Positions 37,279 to 45,989 of a stretch of 64,000 bases of DNA are shown here, piece after piece. Position 1 is the stretch's first letter. Each line of letters opens with the position of its first letter. Made by a program: the position numbers and the translations under genes. Source of the stretch: Bifidobacterium platyrrhinorum (GTDB lineage Bacteria > Actinomycetota > Actinomycetes > Actinomycetales > Bifidobacteriaceae); assembly GCF_010667645.1 (NCBI RefSeq), contig NZ_WHZV01000006.1, forward strand, positions 62,001 to 126,000. The letters run 5' to 3'. Below the pieces are notes generated by a model. That model saw only the letters and a list, made by a program, of their open reading frames with translations, did not search any database and was not told the origin of the DNA.

Positions 37279-38562
37279 ATGTCATCGAAATCCCGTCTCG
37301 GCAAAGGCCTCGGCGCCCTGTTCCCGGAACTGCCGGGGGAGGAGACCACCGAGCAGAAGAAGCCGCTGCCGGCGCTGAAGAAGGTGCAGCCGGTTGTTCC
37401 ACGTGAAACCGTGAAGGACGACAAGCCCGCCGAACCGGCCGTGAAGAAGCCAGCGAAACCGAAGAAGCGCGCCGCCATGCCCGCGCTGAACGACATCGCC
37501 CATCCGAGCGACATGTTCTTCAGCGAGACCATCGCCGCCCCGGCGGCACCGTCCGCAGCGGCTCCGGTCGCCCCGGCCGAGAACGTTTCACGTGAAACCG
37601 TAAAGGATGACAAGCCCGCGAAATCCGAGGACGTCGAACTGAAGCCGGTCGAGGGCGGCTACCTTGCCGAGCTCAAGCTCACGGACATCGGTCCCAACGC
37701 GCACCAGCCGCGGTCCGTCTTCGACGAGGACGACCTCAACGAGCTCTCCGCCTCCATCAAGGAGGTCGGCGTCCTGCAGCCGATCGTCGTACGGAAGCGT
37801 CCGGCCGCGCAGATCGAAGCCGCCCGCAAGGAGCAGGCCGGCCACGAACCGGCGAACCAGTTCGACGGTCGCATGGACAGCCCGTACGAGCTCATCATGG
37901 GTGAACGCCGTTGGCGCGCATCGCAGCTGGCCGGCCTGGAGACGATCCCCGCCATCGTCAAGACCACGGCCGACGACGACATGCTCCGCGACGCCCTGCT
38001 GGAGAACCTGCACCGCGTGGCGCTCAACCCGCTCGAAGAGGCCGCGGCCTACCAGCAGATGATTGACGAATTCGGTCTGACGCAGGCCCAGCTGTCCAAG
38101 TCGGTGTCCAAGTCTCGTCCGCAGATCGCCAACACGTTGCGACTGCTCAACCTGCCGAGCTCCGTGCAGAAGAAGGTCGCCGCCGGCATCCTGACCGCCG
38201 GCCATGCGCGCGCCCTGCTTGGCCTGAGCGACCCCGAGGCGATGGACAAGCTCGCCAACCGCATCATCGCGGAGGGCCTGTCCGTGCGCAGCACCGAGGA
38301 GATCGTCGCGCTGGCGAACCTCGACAGCAAGGAGCCGAAGAAGCCGAAGACGCGCAAGAACGATCCGTGGGCCGGTTCGCCGATCAAGAGCAACCTCGAG
38401 AACCACTTCGACACCAAGGTGTCCATCAAGGGCACGCCGAAGCACGGCCGCATCGAAATCGTGTTCTCGTCCCCCGAAGACATGGACCGCATCCTCGGCC
38501 TCCTCATGCCCGGTCAGTCCGAAGGTGGCGATCAGTCGTCCGCCGACGGACAGTGGGTGTGA
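37279..38562 (+). CDS. parB: Chromosome partitioning protein ParB
   Basis: 427 residues, longer than the usual 280-330. Residues 1-125 form a Lys/Pro/Ala-rich extension containing a repeated module RETVKDDKPA (42-51 and 105-114). Then comes the CTP-binding nuclease-like domain (PNAHQPRSVF, GERRWRA at 208-214), the HTH (LTQAQLSKSVSKSRPQIANTLRLL) and the C-terminal dimer domain. Each copy of the N-terminal module contains a parS sequence in its codons. ParB spreads from parS and loads the segregation machinery. Confidence 0.96.
   Translation: MSSKSRLGKGLGALFPELPGEETTEQKKPLPALKKVQPVVPRETVKDDKPAEPAVKKPAKPKKRAAMPALNDIAHPSDMFFSETIAAPAAPSAAAPVAPAENVSRETVKDDKPAKSEDVELKPVEGGYLAELKLTDIGPNAHQPRSVFDEDDLNELSASIKEVGVLQPIVVRKRPAAQIEAARKEQAGHEPANQFDGRMDSPYELIMGERRWRASQLAGLETIPAIVKTTADDDMLRDALLENLHRVALNPLEEAAAYQQMIDEFGLTQAQLSKSVSKSRPQIANTLRLLNLPSSVQKKVAAGILTAGHARALLGLSDPEAMDKLANRIIAEGLSVRSTEEIVALANLDSKEPKKPKTRKNDPWAGSPIKSNLENHFDTKVSIKGTPKHGRIEIVFSSPEDMDRILGLLMPGQSEGGDQSSADGQWV
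37395..37410. promoter_or_regulatory. parS: parS-like site 1 inside parB
   Basis: TGTTCCACGTGAAACC: the 14-bp core GTTCCACGTGAAAC (37396-37409) has one mismatch from the palindrome. Confidence 0.75.
37585..37598. promoter_or_regulatory. parS: parS site 2 inside parB
   Basis: Perfect GTTTCACGTGAAAC, 190 bp after site 1 and in the same codon context (RETVKDD). Confidence 0.85.
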
Positions 38563-38599
38563 CGCATACGGTTCGTAACGTTCGGTAAGTGCGTTGTCG

Positions 38600-38684
38600 C
38601 GGGAGATGAAGGAACGCGATGTCGGACACGCTCAAGGCCGCTCGGCCAAGCATACGGTCCGACATCGCGTTCCTTCATCTCCCG
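38600..38684. terminator. 28-bp perfect inverted repeat, bidirectional terminator between parB and trxB
   Basis: Arms 38600-38627 and 38657-38684 are perfectly complementary; the 29-nt loop contains a smaller GGCCG/CGGCC stem. It lies in the convergent gap between parB and trxB. Confidence 0.75.
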
Positions 38685-38746
38685 CTCATTTCCAGCGTCG
38701 TGTCGCGATAGTGCCTCACCGCCCTTCACGGCAAACGCCACGAAAA

Positions 38747-39898
38747 CTAGGCGAGCGTGGACAGGTATTCCTGGGCGTCGAGGGCGGCGCGGCATCCCAT
38801 TCCGGCGGCGCTGATGGCCTGACGGTAGACGCGGTCGACGCAGTCGCCGGCGGCGAAGATGCCGGGACGGCTGGTGCGCGTGCTCGCGCCGTCGACGATG
38901 ACGTATCCGTCGGCGTCCTTCTCGACGATGTCGCCCAGGAACGCGGTGGCGGGGGAATGCCCGATCGCGACGAACACGGCGGACGTGTCCAGCGTGCCGG
39001 TCGTTCCGGTCGCGGTGTTGCGGATGTCGATGGACATGACGTTGCCGGCGGCCGGTGCCGCGGCGGGCAACGAGATGCCGCCGAGGAGATTGTTGGCACC
39101 GGTGTTCGGTGTGGGACCAAGGGAAAGGGACTGCTGTCCCTGCGGTTTGTTCAGTGAGATCGTACGGCCGCCGAGATCGAGCTTGAGGCCGCTTGCCGCG
39201 GAACCCGTTGCGGTCGGCGCGGAGGTCTCCGTGTCTGCCGTGCCGCCGTGGATGGCGGTGACGACGGTGTTGGTGAGCAGGGTGAGCTTGTCGTTCGCGC
39301 GGGCGCGCTCCACCATGATCGCCGAGGCGCGGAACTCGTCGCGGCGATGGATCAGCGTGACCGACGAGCCGAAGCGCGTGAGGTACAGGGCCTCCTCGAA
39401 TGCGGAATCGCCGCCGCCGACCACGACGATCGGCTTGTCCTTGAAGAAGAACCCGTCGCAGGTGGCGCAGTAGGAGACGCCGTGGCCGGAATATTCCTCC
39501 TCGCCGGGCACGTCCAGCTTGCGGTAGGAGGATCCGGTGGCCACGATGACCGCACGGGTGTCCAGCACGTCGCCGGAATCCAAGGTCAAGCGGGTCAGCG
39601 GGGAAGAGCCCTCGCCGGTTTCACCGGAAGGAACGGATTCGACGGACGTCACGTCCTCGGGGATGAACTCGGCGCCGAACCGTTCGGCCTGGGCGCGCAT
39701 CGCGTCCATGAGATCGGGGCCGAGAATGCCTTCCGGGAAACCTGGGTAGTTCTCCACCTCCGTGGTGTTGACGAGCTGGCCGCCGGGCGCGAGGGCTCCG
39801 GTGACCACGACCGGATGCAGGCCGGCGCGGCCCAGATAGATGGCCGCGGTGTATCCCGCCGGGCCGGAGCCGATGATGCAAACGTTGTGTACAGTCAT
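38747..39898 (-). CDS. trxB: Thioredoxin reductase (NADPH)
   Basis: 383 residues against about 310-320 for most relatives. FAD motif IIGSGPAGYTAAIY at the N terminus, redox pair CATC (144-147), NADPH motif GGGDSAFEEA (161-170), C-terminal FAD motif GIFAAGDCVD. The extra length is a Gly/Ser/Thr/Pro-rich insertion at about 218-285 within the NADPH-binding domain. It reduces thioredoxin or a similar partner; no trxA gene lies next to it here. Position after parAB is conserved in actinobacteria. Confidence 0.93.
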   Translation of the reverse strand: MTVHNVCIIGSGPAGYTAAIYLGRAGLHPVVVTGALAPGGQLVNTTEVENYPGFPEGILGPDLMDAMRAQAERFGAEFIPEDVTSVESVPSGETGEGSSPLTRLTLDSGDVLDTRAVIVATGSSYRKLDVPGEEEYSGHGVSYCATCDGFFFKDKPIVVVGGGDSAFEEALYLTRFGSSVTLIHRRDEFRASAIMVERARANDKLTLLTNTVVTAIHGGTADTETSAPTATGSAASGLKLDLGGRTISLNKPQGQQSLSLGPTPNTGANNLLGGISLPAAAPAAGNVMSIDIRNTATGTTGTLDTSAVFVAIGHSPATAFLGDIVEKDADGYVIVDGASTRTSRPGIFAAGDCVDRVYRQAISAAGMGCRAALDAQEYLSTLA

Positions 39899-39990
39899 AC
39901 CCGTCAGCCTAGCAAGCGAGGCGCACGGGCATCAGCTCCAGGCCGAAGACGAACAGCCCGTCCTGGAGACGACCCGCCCGATTCAGCGCC

Positions 39991-41904
39991 TCAGCGCCAA
40001 TAGGCGTCGGTGACGTTGATGTACTCGATGCCGCCTTCGGAACCGGCGGAGGAGGACGAGTTCGACGAGGAACCGGACTGGCCGGAGGAGTTGGCATTGC
40101 CGGACTCGTCGCCGAACGGCACGTCGTCCAGATTCTGCTGGTCCGGCCACTGGTTGTTCTTGTCGACGCCCTTGTCCTGCGGGTTCGAATTGGTGTTGGT
40201 GAACGTCATCAGGGCGAACACCAGGCTGGCGATGACCACGACGGCGGCGACGATGACCACGACCACGGTGGTCGTCATCTTGCCGAACAGGCGCTGATCG
40301 GACAGGTCCTCGCCGGCGGAGGTGTCGTCGCTGATCGGCGACGGGCTCGGCGCGAAGCTGGGCGGCACGGAGGCGGGCATGCCGTTGCCGGCTGCGGCGT
40401 CATGATGCGGCGTGATGGCGATCGGCGCCGCGGCGGCGTTCTGATGCCCGAACGTGGTGATGGTCGCATCCATGTCGGGGGCGCCGGCCGGGGCGGACGA
40501 GGCCGCACCGGCACCGGCGGGAGCGCCGGCGGTGCCGGTGCCGTGCGTGGCGGCGTCATGCGGATGACGGATGGCGGACACGTTGATGGCCTCGGTGGCC
40601 ATGTTCGGGTCGACCACGACGGGGATGCGCGTCGTCTCCTCGCCCGGGTTGAGCCCCGCGGGCACCGACGCGGAGGACGGGTAGGTCTGGAACGAGAAAT
40701 CGTGGAACAGGTCGTCGGTGCCGGTATGGTATTCGACCGTCTGGTACTGGTTGTCCGACTTGGCGCCGCGGCCGCGGCCATTCCTGCCGGAATCGGCGTT
40801 CGCGCCGCCCGCGGCGGCCGACTTCGGGCGCTCGGGCAGATCCGGCATGACGAGCGGGCGGCCGTTGGCGGCCATGCCCGACGGTGCGTCCGCGCCGGCG
40901 GTGCCCGCGGTGTGGCCCAGCACGCGCGGGGAGTAGTTGTCGAACGCGGCCTGCATCTCGGCGAAGGTCTGTCGGTTCTGCTCGGCCACCACGCGTTCGG
41001 CGTGACGGGCGGCCTCGGCCTCCGTGAGCGGACGGTGGATGGTGAGGTCCGGCAGCTTCTCCGACGTGACGGCGCCGGCTGGCAGTTCGACGAATTCCTG
41101 CTCGTCGAGCGGGCGCAGCATGGCGGTGGAGATGGACCCGTTGCCCGGGTCGGTGGGCAGCGCCAGATCGTGGTCGGCCAGCGCGGTGAGAGGCGTGCAG
41201 TCGCCCAGCAGCGCGGTCAGCTCGCCGAGCGTGAGCATCGGCTCGCCGCGGCGGCCCTGCTCGTTGGTCAGTTCGAGGCCACGGGAGAGGATCACGCGGA
41301 ACTCCGGCGGGATGTCGCCGCTGATGGCGTTCAGGTCGTATGTGGTGCCCGGCTTGGACGGGGTGCGCGTGAGCAGCGCGTACAGCACGCCCGCCAGCTG
41401 GCGGATGGCGAGCTGCTCGCCCTGCATCGTGTCGGGGGCTCCCGTCGGTTCGGCGAGCATGCCGGACAGCGGGGCGTCGGCGATCTCCACGCCCTGCACC
41501 GAGATGCGGATCGTGTCGGTGGACAGGCGCGGCTGCTGGAGGGCGCCGGCGATCACGGCGGCCTCGCCGATGATCGAGCGCATCGCCTCGAAGCTGATGG
41601 TGCCGCTCGCCGGTCCGTTGAGGTATTCGGTCAGCGACAGGCCGGTCTCCACGCGCGTGATGAGCACGGCGGCCTTGTCCGCCCTGCGGAACTGAAGCAC
41701 CGGCGTGATGCCGTTCTTGCGGCCCAGCTGCGAGGCGAGCGAGGAGATGTCCTCGATGGTGCTCGGGGCGGTGAGCACGAACAGCTGGCAGTCGTGGGCG
41801 AGCACGCGGTCGTTGGCCTTCCAGGCCTGTACGCCGGGCTCGTCGCGAAGCAGGGTGACCAGGGTGTACCGGTTGAAGAGCGTGTCTCCCAGCTGAGGCT
41901 TCAT
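39991..41904 (-). CDS. Membrane-anchored pseudokinase, MviN-associated
   Basis: 637 residues from ATG 41904 (GAAGGA upstream). The N-terminal ~260 residues have a kinase-like layout (LFNRYTLVTLLRDEPGVQAW and a GVLYALLTRTPSKPG helix). They lack the catalytic Lys, HRD and DFG motifs, so it should be a pseudokinase. A long Ala/Gly/Pro/Asp-rich linker follows, then one membrane span (TTVVVVIVAAVVVIASLVFA, about 560-580) and a short Ser-rich outer tail. In mycobacteria a comparable pseudokinase is fused to the flippase MviN and controls peptidoglycan synthesis. Here it is a separate gene directly after murJ. That functional link is inferred. Confidence 0.75.
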   Translation of the reverse strand: MKPQLGDTLFNRYTLVTLLRDEPGVQAWKANDRVLAHDCQLFVLTAPSTIEDISSLASQLGRKNGITPVLQFRRADKAAVLITRVETGLSLTEYLNGPASGTISFEAMRSIIGEAAVIAGALQQPRLSTDTIRISVQGVEIADAPLSGMLAEPTGAPDTMQGEQLAIRQLAGVLYALLTRTPSKPGTTYDLNAISGDIPPEFRVILSRGLELTNEQGRRGEPMLTLGELTALLGDCTPLTALADHDLALPTDPGNGSISTAMLRPLDEQEFVELPAGAVTSEKLPDLTIHRPLTEAEAARHAERVVAEQNRQTFAEMQAAFDNYSPRVLGHTAGTAGADAPSGMAANGRPLVMPDLPERPKSAAAGGANADSGRNGRGRGAKSDNQYQTVEYHTGTDDLFHDFSFQTYPSSASVPAGLNPGEETTRIPVVVDPNMATEAINVSAIRHPHDAATHGTGTAGAPAGAGAASSAPAGAPDMDATITTFGHQNAAAAPIAITPHHDAAAGNGMPASVPPSFAPSPSPISDDTSAGEDLSDQRLFGKMTTTVVVVIVAAVVVIASLVFALMTFTNTNSNPQDKGVDKNNQWPDQQNLDDVPFGDESGNANSSGQSGSSSNSSSSAGSEGGIEYINVTDAYWR

Positions 41905-41997
41905 AGTTCCTTCGACTCCGTAATGCATAAGCGCTGATGCGCCACCTGATGAGCCGATGACGCTGTTGTCATTCTAGCCATGGGGATGGCCGAAACG

Positions 41998-43650
41998 TCA
42001 GCGGTTCGCCCTTCTCGTGACACGTCCCGACATTGCTTTCACAATCGCGGTGAACTCCTCGCAACGTAGCAGCAGCAGCACCAGCGCGTACACGATCGCG
42101 GTGACGATCGCGGTGATCGCGCAGAAGGCGAACGCCTGCGGCCAGTTGAGCCGGTCCTGCGGCAGCGAGGCGCCGAGCAGGGCCATCACCGGGTCGGTGA
42201 GCAGCCATGCCGTCACGCCCGCCGCGACGGCGGCGACGAGCGCCTTGAGGTAGGCGGCGGCGATGCGGCGGCCGTCGAGACGGCCCGCGAACCGCCGTCG
42301 CAGCATGGCGACGAGCGAGGGGAAGCTCAGCAGGTAGCCGACCGTCATCGCCAGGCCCACGCCGGCGGTCCAGTAGGGAGGCGGCATGAGCAGCATCACG
42401 CCCACTTCGAACACGACCTGGATGATGCTCACGGTGAGCTGGAACAGGAACGGATGGCGCCCGTCCTCGAAGGCGAAGAACGTGCGCTGGATGAGCAGGT
42501 ACGCGCTGGTGAGCGGCAGGCCGAGCGCCAGCGCGACCATCGGCCCGGCGATGAGCTTCGCCTCGGGCACGTTGACGCTGGGCAGCAGCGCGATGGTGAT
42601 CGGCACCGGCATCACGACGATCGCCATCGTGAAGTACATCATCATGACGCCCACGTTGCGCAGGGCGCCGCTGAGGTCGTCGCGGGCCTCGTCGAGGTTA
42701 TGCTCGGCGACCGCGCGCGAGATCTTCGGGAAGATCGCGGTGCCCACGGACACGGCGATGAGCGAGTACGGCAGGATGTAGAGCGTGAACGCGTTCTGAT
42801 AGGAGCCGTTGCCGGCGATACCGTACAGGTCGCCGCCGGCGAACGGTGCGCCGTTGGTGATGCGCGCGTTGACGATGTTGGCGAGCTCCTGCACACCCAT
42901 CACGCCCACGCTCCACGCGGCCACCGGACCCATCGCCTTCAGGCCGATGCCGCTCACGCCCCACTGCGGGCGGTAGTGCAGGCCGAGACGCATGAGCGGG
43001 ACGAACAGGACGACCGCCTGGAACGCGACGCCCAGCGTCCATGCGCCGGCGGTGAGCGCCACCTTGCCGGTGGTCCAGAACTCGAGCGGTGCGCGGGAGG
43101 ACGGGCCGAACAGGAACAGGAACATCGTGAAGCCGAGGCAGCTGATCACGTTCGCGCCGACCGAGCTCCACGCGTAGGTGACGAAGTTGTCCTTCGCGGC
43201 GAGGATCTGGCCGAGCACCGTGTACAGGCCGTAGAAGAAGATCTGCGGCATGCACCACAGGGTGAACGCGTTGACGAGCGCGCGTTCCGCCGGACCCCAG
43301 CTGCGGTCGAGGTAGAGCATGGTGAGCAGCGGCGTGGCGAGCATCATGAGCAGCGTCATGCCGGCGAGCAGCGCGATCGCGAGCGTGATGAGCTTGTTGA
43401 GGCGCTCCTGGGCGTCATGCTCCTTGAGCGTGCGCACGATCTGCGGCACGAGCACCGCGTTGAAGATGCCGCCGGAGATCACGGTGAACAGGACCTGCGG
43501 GATCATCGCGCCGGTCTGGTAGGCGTTCGCCGCGATGCCGGTGGTGCCGAGGCATGCGGCGAGCAGGATCGTGCGGATCTGTCCGGTGATGCGTGAGGCC
43601 ATCGTCCCCGATGCCATGATCAGGGAGTTGCGGCCGACGTTGGAACTCAT
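41998..43650 (-). CDS. murJ: Lipid II flippase MurJ/MviN
   Basis: 550 residues with about 14 membrane spans. Family features near the N terminus are NSLIMASGTMASRITGQIRTI, QTGAMIPQVLFTVISGGIFNAVLVPQIVR, and later GTAIFPKISRAVAEHN. It moves lipid-linked peptidoglycan precursor across the membrane. The mycobacterial C-terminal pseudokinase and extracellular domains are absent from this polypeptide and encoded by the next gene. The start overlaps the upstream stop as ATGA. Confidence 0.94.
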   Translation of the reverse strand: MSSNVGRNSLIMASGTMASRITGQIRTILLAACLGTTGIAANAYQTGAMIPQVLFTVISGGIFNAVLVPQIVRTLKEHDAQERLNKLITLAIALLAGMTLLMMLATPLLTMLYLDRSWGPAERALVNAFTLWCMPQIFFYGLYTVLGQILAAKDNFVTYAWSSVGANVISCLGFTMFLFLFGPSSRAPLEFWTTGKVALTAGAWTLGVAFQAVVLFVPLMRLGLHYRPQWGVSGIGLKAMGPVAAWSVGVMGVQELANIVNARITNGAPFAGGDLYGIAGNGSYQNAFTLYILPYSLIAVSVGTAIFPKISRAVAEHNLDEARDDLSGALRNVGVMMMYFTMAIVVMPVPITIALLPSVNVPEAKLIAGPMVALALGLPLTSAYLLIQRTFFAFEDGRHPFLFQLTVSIIQVVFEVGVMLLMPPPYWTAGVGLAMTVGYLLSFPSLVAMLRRRFAGRLDGRRIAAAYLKALVAAVAAGVTAWLLTDPVMALLGASLPQDRLNWPQAFAFCAITAIVTAIVYALVLLLLRCEEFTAIVKAMSGRVTRRANR

Positions 43651-45989
43651 TCGTCGGGGTCCTTCTTACGGTTGAACTGGCGCCACAGGCCGAGCACGCC
43701 GAGCGCGACGGCGAAGCCGATGATGACGAAGCCGGTCTTGTCGTTGATCTTGAGCACGCAGGTGATGGCGGTGTCCTGCGCGCCGCCGAACGTGCCGCCG
43801 TTGCGGTCCTGCAGGGTGATGTGCGCGGTGGCCGAACCGGAGGTGGCCGCGCGCAGCGAGAACGTCACCTGCGCCTCGGAGCGGGCGGGCACGGTCACGG
43901 TGGTGCGCCGCGAGGTGACGATCTCCGGCGATCCGGTGATCGAGGAGACCTGGATGGTGACCGGGTACGGGGTGTCGTTGCTGATCGTCACCGGCATCGA
44001 CGCGGTCTCCGACAGCATCGTCACCGCCTCGGACGGGGTGATGGCCACGCCGCCGAGCACGTCGGCGGACAGCTGCTGCGCGCCGGCGAGGACCGTCGTG
44101 CCGGATGCCGCGAGACGGTCGCTGCCGCCGCCGGCGGCCAGCGCGTGCAACGCGAGGGAGTCGTGCGCGGCGAGCAGCTCGCCGACCCAGCGGCTTCCGG
44201 AGGATTGGCGTGCGCCCCGCTGCGCCGTGCCGTTCGAGGAATCGGAACCGTCGGCGGAGGAGCCGGCGGAGACCGCGGACTTGTCGAGGATCGCGTCGCG
44301 GAAGCGCGTGATGTCGCCGCGGCTGGAGGCTAGCGCGCTCAGCGCGTTCGCGACGGCCGCCGCGTCCGTATTGGACAGGCCGGCGTCGTCGGGCACGGCC
44401 GCCTTCGCCTCGTCGCCGGTGGTGTAGGGGGACGCCTTGGCCAGCGTGTCCAGATCGGTGGATTCCAGCCATGTGGCCGATTCGACCGCACTCATGAACG
44501 CGTCGACGGTGGCGGCGTCGGCGTCCTCGTCGAAGCAGACGAGCAGGTTGCGTTCGTTGTACGGCTGCTCCATCTGGTAGAACGCGCTTTGCGCGACGAA
44601 CCGGGCGAGACGCCCCGCCTCGGTGGTCTCGGCCGTGGCCTTGCGGCTGGTGGCCGTGCCTTTCGCCAGGTTGCTCAGTTCGCGCTGTTCGACGAGCACG
44701 GTGACGTCGCCCGCGTCGGTGGGCACGATGGCCGTGCCCGTGTGCACGGTGTCGGTGTCCGTCGATTCGAAATCATGCGTGGAGACGACGGTCGTGTAAC
44801 CCTGGCGGCGCGCCTCGGTGAGTGCCTTGAGCGTCCACTGGGCCTTGCCCTGCCATGCGATGGCGGAGGCCTCGGCCTTCTGGTCGCCCAGCGCGCTGCG
44901 GTAGTGCGCCAGCGCGGCGTCCGCGTTCCATGAGGCGTCGGTCACGCCGGCGTCCGCGTAGCGCTGCGCGTTGTCCTGCGCGGCGTAGGCGGTGATGTCG
45001 AATCCGGCGGGCTGCATGATGGCCTTCGTCTGGGGCGGCATCGCCAGCGCGTCCAGATACGTGGGGTCGGCGATGGTCTGCAGCTTCGGATGCTTGGTGA
45101 GCGTCTGCTCGAGCGTGTGGTCGAAACGCGTGTGGTCGCCGTCGAGCACGGCCGCGTCGGTCGAGACGGCCGCGGCCGCGGCGCCGGTGCCGGACGTGCC
45201 GGAGGAAGTCGTGGTCGACGAGTTGTTCGAGTTGTTCGTGGTGTTCGAACCGTTCGAGCCGTTCGACGACTGCGATGATGAGCCGTCGCCGTTCGTGCCT
45301 GTCGTGCCCTGCGTGACGAGCGATTCCAGCGATTCGCCGTCCGTCGTCCAATGTCCGCTGGACAGCGGCATCACCATCGTGATCTGCATCGGCGGGGTGT
45401 TCGCGTTGTTGAGCCCGGCCGACGAACGCGTCAGGAACGTGTGCGTCTCGACGGTCGTGTCGTCGTGCGTGTAGGAGACGAGCAGGGGCTTGGGACCCCA
45501 GTTGAGCATGCGCGTGAGCGCGTCCGCGTCCGCGCCGGCGTCGATGGTCACCGTCGCGTTGCCGCCCGGCTGCAGCGCGGGCACGGCCGCCTCGCCGAGC
45601 TGCGAGGTCGTGGGGATCGGGCTTTCCGACTGCGCCCACTCCTGCATGTCCGTGCGGGAGTTGAACGTGAACATCGGGTTGACCGACAGGGTGAGCGCGC
45701 CGGCGGACCATGCCGTGTCGGAGGTGTTCGTCACCGTGGCCTTGAGATGGTATCCGGAGGTGTCGGTGACGACGGCCGTGGCCTCGGTCAGCGACACGGT
45801 CTGTGCGTTCCCGTTCTTGCCGGCGGTTTCGTTCGCGGCGGTCTGTGTCTGCCCGTCGGCGGAGGCCCCATCGGCCATGGCGATGGACGGAAGCGCCACG
45901 GCGCCCGCCACGAACGCCACGGCGAGGAGAAGGCCAGCCATGACGCGCCACCATGCCTGCACGCGTCGTAGGGGGGCGTATCGGTTCAC
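43647..45989 (-). CDS. DUF6049 family secreted/membrane protein
   Basis: 780 residues from GTG 45989, which overlaps the NUDIX stop (GTGA); the upstream ATG at 46028 lies inside the NUDIX gene. An N-terminal signal or anchor (MAGLLLAVAFVAGAVALPSIAMA) is followed by a large extracellular region, with beta-sandwich-like N- and C-terminal parts and a Ser/Asn/Gly/Thr-rich linker near residue 250. One C-terminal span (TGFVIIGFAVALGVLGLW) and a charged tail finish it. It is the actinobacterial partner of murJ (the mycobacterial Rv3909 position). Probably acts outside the membrane in wall synthesis; activity unknown. Confidence 0.82.
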   Translation of the reverse strand: MNRYAPLRRVQAWWRVMAGLLLAVAFVAGAVALPSIAMADGASADGQTQTAANETAGKNGNAQTVSLTEATAVVTDTSGYHLKATVTNTSDTAWSAGALTLSVNPMFTFNSRTDMQEWAQSESPIPTTSQLGEAAVPALQPGGNATVTIDAGADADALTRMLNWGPKPLLVSYTHDDTTVETHTFLTRSSAGLNNANTPPMQITMVMPLSSGHWTTDGESLESLVTQGTTGTNGDGSSSQSSNGSNGSNTTNNSNNSSTTTSSGTSGTGAAAAAVSTDAAVLDGDHTRFDHTLEQTLTKHPKLQTIADPTYLDALAMPPQTKAIMQPAGFDITAYAAQDNAQRYADAGVTDASWNADAALAHYRSALGDQKAEASAIAWQGKAQWTLKALTEARRQGYTTVVSTHDFESTDTDTVHTGTAIVPTDAGDVTVLVEQRELSNLAKGTATSRKATAETTEAGRLARFVAQSAFYQMEQPYNERNLLVCFDEDADAATVDAFMSAVESATWLESTDLDTLAKASPYTTGDEAKAAVPDDAGLSNTDAAAVANALSALASSRGDITRFRDAILDKSAVSAGSSADGSDSSNGTAQRGARQSSGSRWVGELLAAHDSLALHALAAGGGSDRLAASGTTVLAGAQQLSADVLGGVAITPSEAVTMLSETASMPVTISNDTPYPVTIQVSSITGSPEIVTSRRTTVTVPARSEAQVTFSLRAATSGSATAHITLQDRNGGTFGGAQDTAITCVLKINDKTGFVIIGFAVALGVLGLWRQFNRKKDPDE

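Noticed and set aside
39991-41904. Active Ser/Thr kinase
   Set aside because: The kinase-like region has no catalytic Lys, HRD Asp or DFG, so it is called a pseudokinase.
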